Shown piece by piece: positions 11,001-26,000 of a DNA stretch of 64,000 bases. The notes below the pieces were generated by a model, which did no database searches, was not told the DNA's origin, and saw only the letters and a list, made by a program, of their open reading frames with translations. The DNA is taken from NCBI RefSeq assembly GCF_033958435.1, contig NC_134144.1:8426010-8490009 (forward strand), written 5' to 3'. Positions within the stretch are counted from its first letter, which is position 1. Each line of letters starts with the position of its first letter. The translations under genes and the position numbers were made by a program. This DNA is from Carettochelys insculpta. Taxonomy: Eukaryota > Chordata > Testudines > Carettochelyidae.

Positions 11001-14000
11001 TATGGCTACATCTACACGTGCACACTACATCGAAATAGCTTATTTCGATGTAGCGACATCGAAATAAGATATTTCGATGAATAACATCTACACGTCCTCC
11101 AGGGCTGGCAACGTCGACGTTCAACTTCGACGCTGGGCAGCACCACATCAAAATAGGCGCTGCGAGGGAACGTCTACACACCAAAGTAGCACACATCGAA
11201 ATTAGAGTTCCAGGAACAGCTGCAGACAGGGTCACAGGGTGGACTCAACAGCAAGCTGCTCCCTTAAAGGGCCCCTCCCAGACACAGTTGCACTAAACAA
11301 CACAAGATCCACAGAGCCGACAACTGGTTGCAGACCCTGTGCATGCAGCATGGATCCCCAGCTGCCACAGCAGCAGCCAGAAGCCCTGGGCTAAGGGCTG
11401 CTGCACACGGTGACCATAGAGCCCCGCAGGGGCTGGAGAGAGAGCGTCTCTCAACCCCTCAGCTGATGGCCACCATGGCGGACCCCGCTATTTCGATGTT
11501 GCGGGACGCGGATCGGCTACACGTGCCCTACTTCGACATTCAACTTCGAAGTAGGGTGCTATTCCCATCCCCTCATGGGGTTAGCGACTTCGACGTCTCA
11601 CCGCCTAACGTCGATTTCAACTTCGAAATAGCGCCCAACACGTGTAGCCGTGACAGGCGCTATTTCGAAGTTGGCGCCGCTACTTCGAAGTAGTGTGCAC
11701 GTGTAGACGCGGCCTATGAGTCCTTATTTGTCCCCATGCAGAGAATAACAAATAATCAGAAGTCCAGTTTCCTGAAGCCTTTCTGTGATTGGTTTTTATT
11801 CTAGTTATTTTGTTACTATTGCACTTATGATTTTATTAGCAGGTGTGCAGGCTGATGCGGCAAACATGAGTGTTTTAGCAAAGGAAGAGATGTAGAGTGT
11901 TATATGTATATGAGATTTACAGTTGTATACACAAAAGGAACTGGGTAATGATTAAGGAAAGGAGTGCCAAGTGTTGTCCATTCAACAAGAATACCAGTAA
12001 CATTGCAGTCACGAATGTGATGACAGATATTCAATATTCAATTACTGCAATAGAAGTTAGGAACCTAAACATTTATGTGGCTCTGGGCCTGAGTTAGTAG
12101 AGATAGTTTAGTGTTCTCTTGCTCTCTCTTTCAAGAGGCGAATTTATGCATCAAAACAAATACAACCAGCCAGATATTTGTGTCATTTATGGGCTCGTAA
12201 ATAGGAAGAGGAGGCTTCAGTTACATTTGGATACTTTCTTTCCTAACCATTCCAATAAAAACAAAGGCTTGAATCATAGTTTAAGATGTGCAGCATAATA
12301 CAGGTTGAACCTCCCAAGTCTGGCATCCTTGGGATCTGACCAGTGCCAAACCCGAGAATTTGCCAGCCGACAAGAGGTCAGTTTTGTCTAGCAGCATTAC
12401 CTACACTTCCACTGCTTACTGAGTTCTTAGAAGACATTTATGGGTAAATTGTAGCTAAATAACAGCACAGAACACTGTTTGGTACCTGTAAACCTCCTCT
12501 TATCTAGTGGATCAAACTTGGCCATGCCCTTGACAAGCAGACATGGGACTAACTAAAATCATGCCAGACCATGGATGTTGCTGAACCAGAGAGTGCCAAA
12601 CTAGACAGGTTCAACTTGTTTTACGTTTGCTTATGTGCATGCTCTTTGACGTGGTATTACACGCATTGCAGTACTGATACTGAATAAGTTACTTGAAAAG
12701 CATCTTGTACTATCTAAATTGCAACAGGTGCTGGATAAAATCAAACTTCTCTTTTGTACATTATTGCACTGCAAAAAAAAAGAAAAAAAGCGTGTACATA
12801 TTGTAGCTAGTCCTCAAGGAAGTGAAAAATTCTGACAGCCACCCTTTCCAATCCAACACACATTTTGCTCCTCTTTGCAGGCCGGGGCGGGGGGGAGGGG
12901 AATGCTATTTGTGCATCCTCATCTTCACCAGCCTTAGGCTATGTCTACACTACCCCAGAAGATTGATCCATGAGATAAGAGGAGTAGGGGAGGTCAAAGG
13001 GAGAAACTCTCCCTTCACTTTCTTCAGTGAGGACAGCCAGGTAACTCAACTGCAGATACGTAGATTCTAGCTATGCAATTGCTGTAGCTAGAACTGCATA
13101 TCTGCGATCGACTTAACTTTCGCTAATGTAGACATAGCCTTAGTGTTCTGACTTAATTATAATGATAAATTCCCCTCCCAGTGTTCCAGCAAATGAGCAT
13201 AGTTCCTAACTTTGATATTTGCATATCCAAATGCTGAGACCATGGCCTTGTAATCATTTAAATTTGTGCAAAGCCAGGGTAAAATGCTGCTCTTCTCTGC
13301 TTGTATCATATCCTGTATAAAGTTCAAGACTACAGGGGAGTCTTGAGGTCTCCAATGTCTGAACGGAAAAAATCAGGCTCTGTGGCTACTTGTAGCCCTA
13401 TATACACCAGTTTTGGAAACATGGGCCCCCACCCATGACATTATCACCCCAGCCTGGTGAAAAATTATTAAACTGATCATCTGCATCTTTATAAATGGCA
13501 TCTTAGGCAATTGGTGATGCATGATGCATGAGAACCCCCATTGCATGGATGTGAACTGTAGGCTTTTTTTTTATACGTGACTCTTAAAATGGTATAAAAT
13601 GCTTCCCACATTTTCTTTAATTCTTGTTGCATTCACTACTCAAGCAGGTCGTCTCTGAACGGACATTGCCAGGGGTGTAACAAGAGAGGTAAACTGCTAA
13701 ATGCATTGACAGAAAGCATCTAGGCAAGAAAACTTTGGTACACCAGCTATTGAGTGGTTAATGAGATCGCAAATGCAATACAGTGAGTGATAGTATGTTG
13801 CAGAATCACTGCCTCTGGTGATTCAGATTAAGGAATTGGGATATTAATAATGGCTCAGGATTTCCTTTGCACCTGGTAGATTCTGGACCCTTTACCCAGG
13901 TCCTCAGCTAAGGCCAGATCCAATGTTCATGGAAGTCTATAAAAAAACTGCCATTGACTCAGTTGTGTACTAGATCAGGCTACAATTGCCTAGTGCTGTT

Positions 14001-17000
14001 TCCTGGGGTGGAGGATGTTCAAAGGGTGACTAAACCACTCCTGTGCTGGCTGTGGGGAGTCGCCTGATATAAGTCTTAGCAAGGGGATGCTGCAGAATAT
14101 AGGAACCACTGGCAGATAGGAATGATTCAGCCGTGCACTTTCCCATGCCGAAACAGCAGGTTATAACTGCTTTACACCCACTTAAAATTCTCTATGACAG
14201 CTTTAAGTCTGGTTTGTACTAATGCAGAGTATGATCTAGACATCAAAATTAAATACATTCTGAAATCATGTCATGTGAAAAACAAAGGTCACTGCCAGGG
14301 TCCCCTGTAAGATCACCATTCAGGTGGGCAGCTAGGAGAGATTCAAGTGGCACCTACCCAATTAGCAGAGCACCCCCAGCTACCTACAGTGGGCAGCATG
14401 CATTTCTATTGGTGATACATATCTGCACAGACTTTGGTGCACATAAAATTTATTCCACCCATGGGTGGAAAAAATCAGCAGGAACACTGGTCACTGCTGA
14501 TGATGGTTTTGAAGAGTACTTAGTTTTGCAAAACAAAAGTTTAGCTGATAATGCTCTTCGGGGGGAGGGGAGTTGACCCCAGATTTTTCATAATTTCCTT
14601 TGTGCAAGGAATCTCTCATAAGCGAAACCTGGCTTTGCTTGTAGCAAATCTCTCATTCCCGTATTTGCTAATCTGAAAAGCAGTTTGAAAATATCTTGGG
14701 CCATGATGCACAATTTGCATACTTCAGTGGTGTTTAAAACAAGAGATTAGTATCAACTGTGAAGTTCAGAAGGCAATTGCCAATTTTTTTTTCTTTTTTG
14801 TCAGGAATAATGGAAATTAAGGCAAATTACACAAAAGGCTAAATTGTCCAAACCAAAACGGCCCTTTTTGTCTGATAATAGCCATTAAAGCAAACAAATA
14901 AATAAATAAAAGCAATAGTTTCAAATAACTGCACTCTCTGGAATATTATAGTAATACCCTTTGGCTGCATCTACACTATGTTCCCCCTTCGAAAGAGGAA
15001 TGCAAATAAGTGAGATTGGCTATGCAAATGAGACACAGATTTACATATCTAGTGCCCCATTTGCATATTCTCACGTGACCTTGTTTCCAAAAAAGACTGC
15101 TTTCAAAACAAAAACAGACATGTAGACAGGGTTGCTTCAAAAACAAACCATTTTCGAAAGAACCCTTCTTCCTGAAACAAAATAGGAAGAAGAGTTCTTT
15201 CGAAAATGGGGTTTGTTTTCAAAGGACTCCTGTCTACATGGCTGTTTTTGTTTCGAAAGCAGTCTCTGTCAGAAGCAAGACTGCTTGGGAATGTGCAAAT
15301 GAGGCACAAGATATGTAAATCCATGCCTCATTTGCATTCCAGTTTTGAAATGGGAATGTAGTATACACACAGCCTTTGTCATCAATCAATAGCAGCTCAA
15401 AGAATGAGAAGAGCTCACATAAGTAACCTTCCGTCAATTAACTTACTTATTTCTGTATTACTGATAGGCTAAATATCTGCAAGGAGATATGAAATAGCCA
15501 CAGTTAGAAAAAGTTTCCCTTAACATCCCTAATGTTGTATTTGGATCTTACACTAATTACCAAATAGCAACTTTCAACTCTCCATCTTATTATAGAGAAC
15601 AGCTGTGTGGAGAATGTTTCTAGTCACATTAAGAAGACAAATTTTTAAAGATTTTCCCATCCCAAATAGAAGCAAAAAACAAAAATCCCAAAAGTTTTCA
15701 CCAACAGAAAATCTTGGAGAAAAGACTTTTGCATCAAATTGGACTTTTCAAAAAATATTAGAATCAGAAAGAAATTTTGAACAATAAAGTTGTAATTTTT
15801 CATTTTGAAAATGTCAGAGCAAATTATTTCAGCTATGTTTTCAACATTTTTACAAGTCAAGAAATATGTCAAAAATGAACCTTTCTAAATTTTATTTGCA
15901 ACATGTCAACATTTTCTGACACAAAAACTTTTGTCAATGAATTCCCAACCTGCTCACGTCACACAGTACTTTAATATCAAGCAGAAGTAACTCAAGTAGT
16001 GTTAATATACTAACATGACCACTGGGAGGCATATTAAAACAACTAATCTGTTTGAGACATATCAACAGCACTGAATTTCCTACTCACATCCTCTAGATTT
16101 TCATGCAGTGCCAAATGCAATTAGAAAAGGGACACTTTTACAATTAGCCCAAATGAATGTGACTTCCCTCTGGAAAGCTAATGGAATCTGTAAAACGATA
16201 CCATGAACACTGCAGCTGTACCACATTTCACTTGCAGACACTTTTGGACTGCAAATGAATTAATCAGTTAGCTTCATCAAAAAGTTGTTCCATAACTGCC
16301 AAGTATTATAATATGCAGTGCTGTCGTAGCTGTATCGTTATTGTAATATACTTCTGCCTTTGCATTCAAAGACTTTAAAAAAAATTCATCTGTACTCGTC
16401 CATTAAATTTAAGGATGTGTCTGACCTTTTGTGTTTATCGAGGCAATCCCAATGATATAATCAGATGCATTAATTTTTATTTCCTTCTTTTATTGTACTA
16501 CTAGGGACTTATTATAAAACCAGAACCTTTGTTTCTCGGGCATTGATCTGCTCCTGAAAAACAACAAGAAGTACTGTGGCACCTAATGGCCTAACAGATC
16601 ATTTGAAGCATAAGCTTTCATGGGCAAAGACCCACTTTGTCAGCTGCATGACTAGGGGCGTTTCAGAGGAAGGTATAAATAGGGAGTCTCAGTCAAGGGA
16701 AGGGCCAGAGTTGACAAGGTCTGCCCCAATGCTTATTCCCCAAATAAAAGACAGGTGAGTAAATCCATAGGGCTTAATTCTTCTATCCCTTGATTTCAGT
16801 GAGGATGCCATTGAAGTCAACAGTGTTATATCAGTTTGATATCAGGGAAAGTGTAAGAAGAATCAGATCCCTGCTCTTTAGGGAGGCTCCTGTTACTTCA
16901 GGAAGGTGTGCAACCCCCTGTGTATCAAACAATTAGGTGCAGTAGAGAGGATAGCATTTCCAGTTATACTAGTGAGCATCAAAACTTCACTGGTGATCTG

Positions 17001-20000
17001 TTATTATGCTGCCGGGCATTAGCAGATTACCAGCTGAGGTGCTCTGAAAATTTCCTCTGGTATATGATATTGAACAACTACTATTCTGAGGGCTTTAGGA
17101 CTTCCCCTAAGACATCCTGTAGGCCACTGCCATACACACAGCATTTTGAACTATAAAAATGGACTGTCTATCAAGTCCTGTTCCAGGATGAGAGTGCTGG
17201 ACAAGGGAGTTTCAACCAGTAGTCAATTCTGTAAGGTGCCAGCTTTATGCCTCCACTGATCTGATGGCAGAATTAATGGTTACATGCACATCCATCCACT
17301 CTCCACATCTCCCCACTTTTAGAAGCAGAATGCATTGAAAATAAAGTACACACAAAACTGTATGTCCAAAATAGTTTAGTTTCCATTAAAAATATTTTTG
17401 GATGAAGTTTGTAAGCCAGCCATAGATGAGGTCAGAAACTGGAATAACATTTTCATTAATATTTTCACAGAAAAAAACACTCTGTGTTTTCTATGGTAAA
17501 AAAACTTTTCAGTGGAACATTTTCCGTCCCATCATCTCTGAAACCCTCATCCACATTAACCAATCAGAATCTACAGCCAAGCTCTGCTCACAGCTTTCTC
17601 ACTTCTTGTGCCACAGCCCTAGTCGGTGTGCCTCTGTGTAGCTTCACCTCACAGACCCACCAGAGTTTACAACAGCTGGAGAATCCGACGACATCAGAAA
17701 ACTGGACTGTGCTAAACCAGAGTATCATCCCAGTGTACAAGGGCAACCCACCCTGCCAAAATTGAGCTTCACAGAGCTGATTGGCTGTGGGAGGATCATA
17801 AAGTTGTGTTCCCCACAATCCAAACACTGTCTATATCCCCTCCACCACCATCATTTATATAAAATAAATGATTTACCATAATAATTCATAATAACTGAAG
17901 AGGTGTGTAACACTTCTCATGTTCAGGAAACTTTAGACACAATCCTGATCACTAATGTAATTAATTAGTTCTGTGGTGAAAAAAGGCTAATACCTTTTAC
18001 CACAGTTTACAGATGGAGAAACAGAGGCAGAGAAAGCTCCATGAATCTGCTCAGCTGGATAGTTCCCAGGCTAGAAATAGCAAGCAGCCCTGTGGCACTT
18101 TAGAGGCTAACAAATTTACTAGGGCATAAGTTTGCATGGGTAAAACCTACTTCCTCAGAGGAATGGAGTGATTAGAGGGAGAGTCAGGATTTTAACTGAG
18201 CTCATCAGGCCCCATTTCTCCAATAATTTACCCACGGGCCCTCTCGTGAGATGAAGGGAGAGATTCAGAGCCAGATTTTTTCTGGGTCTTTTTTAAGATG
18301 CTCATACATTGAGTCTGGAGGAGTCTTTCCTCTGGTACCCAGAGGCAATCTTGAGGGTGACTAGGCCTGAACCACATACCAATTCTTACCAACACACACT
18401 TCGGACTGCTCCAATGGCTATCCTGCCATAAGGTCCTCTCCACCCTGGAACATGAGATGGGGGCTCACCCCTCCCACACCACTAGTAGGCTCTCTACCAG
18501 TTTCCAAAATCTGATACAGACCCCCATCCGATCACTGGGAAAGCTGTATTAATGCTCCCTGCAGTACATCAAAACCTTCCTGAAGTTCCCTCACTCCCGT
18601 CAGCTGCAGACCCTGTCCCCATAAGGGAACTATACTGCTTGCTTTCTGGGGCTCCCCTTGGACAGATGGAGGGATTTCTGCTTCCACTCAATGCTGGGGG
18701 CTCCAACCAGTTACTGGTCCTATGGGCAAGTGGGAACTCACCTGGTTGGCTTTTCCCCCTCTTCTTTTCTTTCCTCCCACTCCCAAGCATCCGTTGTATT
18801 CAGAAAATGAAGACATTAGTGGATCCTTTGGCCTAATGTCCACCTTCATCTAGTTTTGAAATATTTTAGAGGTTTAGGGTCACACAGCCCCTTAGGTCGT
18901 ATCTACACTACAGCAATCTTTCAAAAGATGATCTTCTGGAAGATCTTCTTTTGAAAGAGCACATCCACACACAAAAAAGCAGATTGAAAGATCAGTCTGG
19001 TCTTTCGATAGAGCGTCTACACAGCCCCTGCTCTTTTGAAAGAATGTGCCAGGGGTCAAAAAATCCAGCGCCAGGAGGACTGCTCTTTCATAAAAAGGGC
19101 CCTTGGAGCATCTACACGTGCTTTATTTCAAAAGTAGCTTTCAAAAGGGGAAGCTTTTCCTGATCTGGGAGCGGAAGAGGGCTTCCAGAAGAAGAAACGC
19201 ATTCTTTCAATTTCAGATCGAAAGAGCACATTTTGTGTGTGGACACTCCAAGTGTTCTTTCAGAAAAGAGCCTGATTTTCCAAAAAACATTGCTAGTGCA
19301 GACGCGGCCTTAATGTTTGTCTCATGCCCAAAATATACCAATGAGCCAGAGAAAAGTGAACCATCCATTGTGCTCATTCCTTTCACATTAATGGATTGAG
19401 GCAACATACTCTATATGTCCATCACGCCCTGCTACGGCTTCACTCTGCTATGTGTAAAGAAGAAGTTAGATAGAGCAGCAATTCTTAATCAGGGTCCCTG
19501 GCCCGTGAGCACATTTCTGGGGGTCTTCCAAACAGGGCCAGCATTAGATGCCCAGGACAGAAGCTGAAACCCCATTACTTGGGCTTGAAACCTGAGGCCC
19601 TGAGCCCTGCCACCTAGGCCTGAAGCCAGAGCACGAGCCATTTAGCTTCATAAGGGCCCCATACAATTTGCCCATTTGCTATCCCCTAACACTGTCCCTG
19701 GCTTCTATACTCAGAAAACCAGTGATTGGCGCACAGGTGGGCCATGGCGTACTGGGAGAGCCTCCAAGAGAAAAAGGTTGAGAACTCTAAAGTAGCATAC
19801 AGGCCTATATAGGAGCACAAATCTGAGAAATCTTTAGCTTCTTAAAAATGGATTACTATTGTCATGCAAACTATTCACTTCAGTTACAACCTCAGCAAAA
19901 GAGAGTCTCCCATCAGTTTGATAGTTCTTCCATTAAAAATGTTCATCGAGATACTGGGCTCAGCAGACCAAGTCACACCTTATAGGGAAGAAAGGATGGA

Positions 20001-23000
20001 TCAGCTATTCATTCAGCTTCCTGGGGCAGGTGGTAATCCAGAACCTGTACATGAAAAATGTAAAAGTTGCTAGATGGACAAACAGAGAGCTCCTCCCTCT
20101 TAACGGCTGACTTTATAGCCTATGAAACAAATAGGAGCACTTCAGAAAAGGAAACCCCAAGTAGGTCAACGAGGAATATTCTTTCTTTACTTTGCGGTTC
20201 TAGAAAGTGCTGACAAGATTCAAACCACTCTGAATCTTGTTACTCCCTGTCCCTTTCTGGCCACCTAAAAATAGCCCCACTAAAATGTCTGTCAAGTAAT
20301 GGATCTATCCCGTTGCCCTAAGAAAGCTAAAGAACTCTACGAGGGGAGTGGCTGCTTCATTCTGACACCGGAGCTGGCTCTGAGGTCACTGCCTTCACAT
20401 AAATAAGAAGAAGAAAAGTGAGGGATGAAGGACCACTCTCTCAGGGACTCAAGAAGCTCTCAGCCAATTCTTCCAGCCCATCTGCTCCTCTTCTTTTCCA
20501 ACCATCTCCATCATGGTGGGTTCAAAGGAAAGATTATTCTTCATAGCAAGTCAATAATTTTATCTAGCTTCTAGTTTGGGTTAGTCCTAAAGGGCAAAGA
20601 AGGGCAAAAAAATCATTGTTATTTGAGGTAGGAAGCCAAGCAAGTAGGCACTGCTAAAAGATTTTATTTTGGTCTAGGGGTTGGGAGGAAGCAGTGAAAC
20701 TTAATGGATTCTGGTAGGCTATCCAATTAGTCTCGTCTCTTAGAGATACCACTGTATTTCCTTTAACTTTAAACTGAACAGATACTATTGCAGTTATCTA
20801 TGGGGTTTTTTTTGTTTTTTTTTGCACAGGACCAATATAATAAATTGTTACTTTAGGGACAAAGCACTGATAAACAACTAATTTGAAAACAAGGACAATT
20901 TAATGTATACATTTATTTATTGTTCTAATGTTGAGCTGCTGGTTAAGCAATGATAATTCAAATGATCTTAATACCGTTTGTCTGTAGTAAAATGATAAAT
21001 GGCCTGGAAATACATTAACAACTTCTGTGTTAAGAGACACTTGATTCATTGCGTAAGCTGCAGCCCTAGTCTTGTCCTAGACATACATTTCAACAGATTC
21101 TTTAAAAAGTCGTATGATACTTTGGGAAAAAAAGAAAAAGCAGACGCTTGATAATATGACTTGTCGAGGCCTAGTTATATTCTGCAAGCCAGGGATGCTA
21201 GATCTCTCAGTTACCTTGTGCTATGTTTTATCTTCTGTCAATGCATTTTCAACAGTACTAGTTCTCTTTTCTCTCTCTTTTTTCCCTCTCAACTGCAGTC
21301 CTTCAGTGCTGACGAGGTTGCTGGTAAGTGGAACAGGAATTTAACTGTCATAGTACTGGAGTAATGGACCACCAAATACTAGATGTTCCCTAGTCTAACC
21401 AGAACTTTCTCCATCACTAGCCCTGTTGGTATCTGAGCTATTCCTGAGAATTGGACACACAAGCTCCTTTTTTTCTTGTGCCCCTTTTAAAGATGACTCG
21501 TGGAGGTAGTTGGATGCTTTAAAATCCAACAGGTCCCTCCCCCACCTTTTTAAAGCTATTTTTTGTGATTGATTTCTTTCCAACAGATCGAGTTCTCCCA
21601 GGAGCAGCAGGATGGTAAGTCACTAGATAGCCAATAATATCTCTGCACATGCGTTCTGATAAAAGACATGGCTAGAAAGTTTAACCCTAAGAAAGAAAAG
21701 AGGCCAGATCTTAGGGCGGTATAATTCAATATAGCACCATTGATGGCACAGGAGTCATGCTGACCTATACCAGTTAAAATTCTGACCCTACTTTTCCAAG
21801 TCACTTACATTCTGCCTAATCTGCCAGTTACATGAGCATATGAGGACCTCTAATATTGTCCCCTGTACTTGGTGCATCATCTTCAAAGTGTGTCAGATGG
21901 ATGCTACAAAGTAGCTTTTAATCATAAGAAACTAGGCTGACATCGGGAAGGGGGAAAGAGAAGCTGAAAAATTACCTTACCTGCAGTTACACTGGATTGT
22001 TATTTACATTCATTGAAGATTTAAAACTCTGTGAAATTCCTGCTTGTCACACTTGGATGGAAGATGATAAAGGACAGAAGAGAGCTATATTGCTGTAAAT
22101 ACACTTATGAAGCATGGAAATAGCAAATTATTCATGCACATTGGTGCATACTATGGATGTATTTATTTCTTATGTTTACTGCTGAAATTCCTGCATCTAT
22201 ATGAATAGCTAGGAAAGTACAGGATTATTTAGTTAAACCTGCAGTCTTCCTAAACAGGTCTGACTCAAATCTCCCCTTTGAAGAGCCTAAATCTGTTCCA
22301 GGAATGTTTTTAAATATCTTAAAAGGCACATTTTGGTTACGTTGCATAATATAATGTAGATTACAAACACCAAAAACCCAGTAGAAAATAAATTTGATCA
22401 TGGATCTTGAATAGCTCCTGTTTTGAGGAGAGGTACAAAGGACCTAGAAATCAAAAGTGACAGAAAGGGAAAAGTCATCAGAGTTTTCACTTGAAGACAG
22501 AGCTAAATCTCAAGTCTCAGTCTGAACTTCCTGGGTCTGAGTCTGCTCTTGACAAAACCAGAGTTAATTGAGAGTGTAACTATTGAATTCAACTGAGTTA
22601 CACCGCTGAGAGAGCAGAACTAGGTCCCCTGGTTCCAAACACTCCAGATCATTTAGTGGGTTGATTTAGATTCATCCCTAATTCCAACTAGGGAACTTTC
22701 ACAAAGGGGTTGGGAAGGGTTATGGAAAAATTGAGTTAACTAGAATGTTTGTGTATAACAAAGCAGCAGCTTTTCCAGCCTCTATCCTGCTATTTCATAG
22801 TAGCCAGCTGTTGCAAAGCTGTGATGATAGAGCGGAGTACTGAAGCAATTAAAGGCCACTTGGGAAACAAGAACTCACTTGGAATACATTAACCCTACCC
22901 ATTGCAACTATTCAAGCATGTTACAAAATCAGCAGCTGAGCATAACACTGTTTGGGGCCAGATTTTGGATCCGCTTACATCAGTATAAATCAGGATTGGC

Positions 23001-26000
23001 TGCATAGAATTCAATGGGGAACCACTGGTGGAGAAAAGTGTCAGTGAGAAAATATAATTCACTGAACCTGGAAGATGCATCAATGAATGCTAAACCCTTT
23101 TTCAGAATTTAAAAGAAATCAAGAGAGGAACAAAATTCAGCTTTGGAGCACTCTGTATGTTCTTGTGAATGGCAAAAAAAAAAATAGTTATATTTTAAAC
23201 TTAGCTCTGGGTAAACATCTTTAACATGTAAGATGAAGGGCCAGATCACCTGGTATAAACTGCTCAAGTTCCATTGACTTTCAACTCTTGGAAACAGCCA
23301 ATGCAAAGTCTATTGATAGCGAGATGCTGTTTTGTGTAATTCCAAATTGTACAGCCTGCAGTAAAAGGGAAGTAAGGGGAGAAGGCTAGTTAGCAGCAAC
23401 GAGTCAGAAGTCTCAATACATCAGATAGTAAGAGGATTAATTTCGGGCGTGTTAGATTACAGTGTAGTGGAACCACATGCTGCATCAGCAATTTTACTGG
23501 GTGGCAATGACTCCCCTAGACAGACCGTATGTGGAGCCAGCACCAAAATACAACAGCTTCATGTGTCCCTGAGAAAGATGAATGAAGACATCGTTTGGCA
23601 TATTGACCTAAGTGTGTCCCCAGGCAGAAAGAACAGCCACCTATATTCTGTACAAATCAATGCCTTCCTCTGAAATGCATTTTCAAAATGAATAAGCAGC
23701 TGAATGAAAGTGCACAATTAGTCCACATTTCTCTTAACACACAGGCTGGTCAAATTTTTGGCTGTTAAATTACAGTTGATCTATAGCATAGACAATGCTG
23801 TTCTTGACAACACAAAGATGTGGATCTTTTGCTAACCTCTTTATAACAATGCTACTAAGTACAAAATAAAGATTATTAAACAGGGCATAGCTGTTGAAGA
23901 CCATGAATGCTGTGAACATGATTTTTCACATTAATTTTTAATGGAAGAAGTGTCGGTGTTCCAATGTCTCAACTGGCAATTGGAAAATAAATGGATAACT
24001 GCCATATTGGAACAGATTTGATTCAATCAGAATGTACTGGCATGATGAACTATACAAGCACTGCCTAAGAAAGAAAGAAACAGATCCCATGGGTATCTGC
24101 TATGGTTGGGAAGGACCCACCCAGGATGGGTGTGATAGAATGTGAAATGACAGATGTGGATAGACACATGGCAATACCACTTGGTGAAAGAAGGCCAGGG
24201 TAAATTTCATTCAGGTCAAGTTTCACGTTAACAGCCCTATGGCTGAACCACAGCCTGCATGCTTCAAAGCCAGGCAGAGCTCTTGTACTGCAAGGAGCTT
24301 TTGCACACCATTTTCATTCCTTGGGGAAATAAAATCAAATAGAGTATTCAGGAGCTTTTTACCTTCTACTAATGGGCTGTCTTTAGAAACTTGTTCTTGA
24401 ATGGAGACATTTTGAGCAAGCTGATCTTCTTTGGATCAGTGTTCCCTCTAAGCTGAGCTCTTGGGTGGCTGCCCGGGAGAGATTCAGGTGCAGCCCAGCT
24501 GATGAGCAGAGCCCCCAGAGCCCATAGGATGTGTTTCTATAGGGGGTACACAGCTGCACATGCTTTGGTGCACATAACGAAATTTATTCCACCCACGGAT
24601 GGGAAAAAATTAGAGGGAGCACTGCTTGGCACTTGTTACCTCTTGCAATCAATTACAAAGCTACAATTGTCTATTAGGTTAAAAACAGTGATACTAAAGT
24701 GTCATAGGATGTGAAGTTTTGCTTGAGACCATCGGCCAAAGTCTATGCAGCCTAAGTCCATTGATTTCAGTGGCATTAGATTCGCAGAGAATCTGGCCCC
24801 ATGTCTTGGTCAATACTGACTAGCTAATACTGAGCTGCCTATCTCATCTCACCCTCTCATTTTCTCCCTGCAGACTACAAGGAAGCTTTCCTCCTCTTTG
24901 ACAGGACAGGTGAAAGCAAGATTACTTTAAGCCAGGTTGGTGACATCATCCGTGCTCTGGGACAGAACCCTACAAATGCTGAGATCAAGAAGATCCTAGG
25001 CAACCCCAGCAATGAAGGTAACTACCCTCCTGTCCATAGGCACATAATGAGAAAATGCCATCCCCGTTCAGTTAGAGAATGGCACTGATCACAGTGGGTG
25101 GGGGTGGTAGCTGTCATTCTTGTAGATGGATATGAAAATCTCTTCACCAAAAAAAACCGAATTTTTCCTCGATCTGTTGAGGAGGAAGATGGGGAGTAGA
25201 TTTAGAAAGGAGCCTGGAGTCAGTGTTCTTATTTAAGCTTGGAGGAGAATTCATTTTTGATCATTTGGGTGCCAGGTTATAGCAGGTTTAACCCACTGGT
25301 GAGAATGTGTCCCAGTCCCCCACCGCCACCCTGTCCCTTCCAGTAACATAGCTTTACCTCAGGCTGTAACAGCTCATGCTTTTAGCTTTGGTGGTTCCCC
25401 AGTTCAAAGCCTGGTGTGTCAGTCAAGGTGGAGGCCCTCACACAGACACATGGTTAGATCCCCACCGTAACTGCTGACTTAGGTGGTCACTTACATCAAC
25501 TCTGGAGCTGGCCTGAAGAGTTTAACATGGAAATGGTGAGTCTTACATTAACCAGCACTCAGAGAAAAGGCACATTTTTTTCATGAGACATTTCTGTTTG
25601 CGTTGTTCACCTCACAAAGATAAAGGCAACAGTGAATATGAAAGGTTGCCTCCATTTATTAACAGCCTGGCTTTAGATATCACTTAGGTCACACTGTAGA
25701 TCAGGGTGCTTTTAAATTACTCTAGCATTAAAAGATAGTTACTTACAGTGAAGTGTGTAGAACAGTTTCCATAACGTTGCATTCAAATGCTCGGAATTCT
25801 CAGATCGACAGCCATCCATCATGTTTTATCTGCACTCACATGTTTTAAAGTTTGGACAAAAATCCCTGTATTGTGCTACTTACTTATTTAAACCCTTGTA
25901 CTCCAGATGGCACATAGGTCATCTACAAGTCTCCACCACTTCACTCTGTGTTGGGATAGAACTTCTAGCTGACTCCAGGTGTACCGCAGTTGTCCTTCAG

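Larger units (their letters stand above)
8069..20264 (+). other. MYL1: MYL1 long intron between the two promoters
   Basis: Non-coding, about 12.4 kb up to exon 2. It holds MIR-like SINE fragments (9955-10115, 10195-10340, 17990-18060), Harbinger-like MITEs (11004-11714, 12937-13139, 14963-15374, 18895-19309), a Tigger-like element (12299-12622), hAT-like elements (14296-14489, 19476-19788) and SINE pieces (16558, 18079). The rest is unannotated unique-looking sequence. Confidence 0.8.

Noticed and set aside
11328..11693. 121-codon frame inside the 711-bp Harbinger-like element
   Set aside because: No DDE or Myb-type motif; it crosses the palindromic arm. Treated as non-coding.
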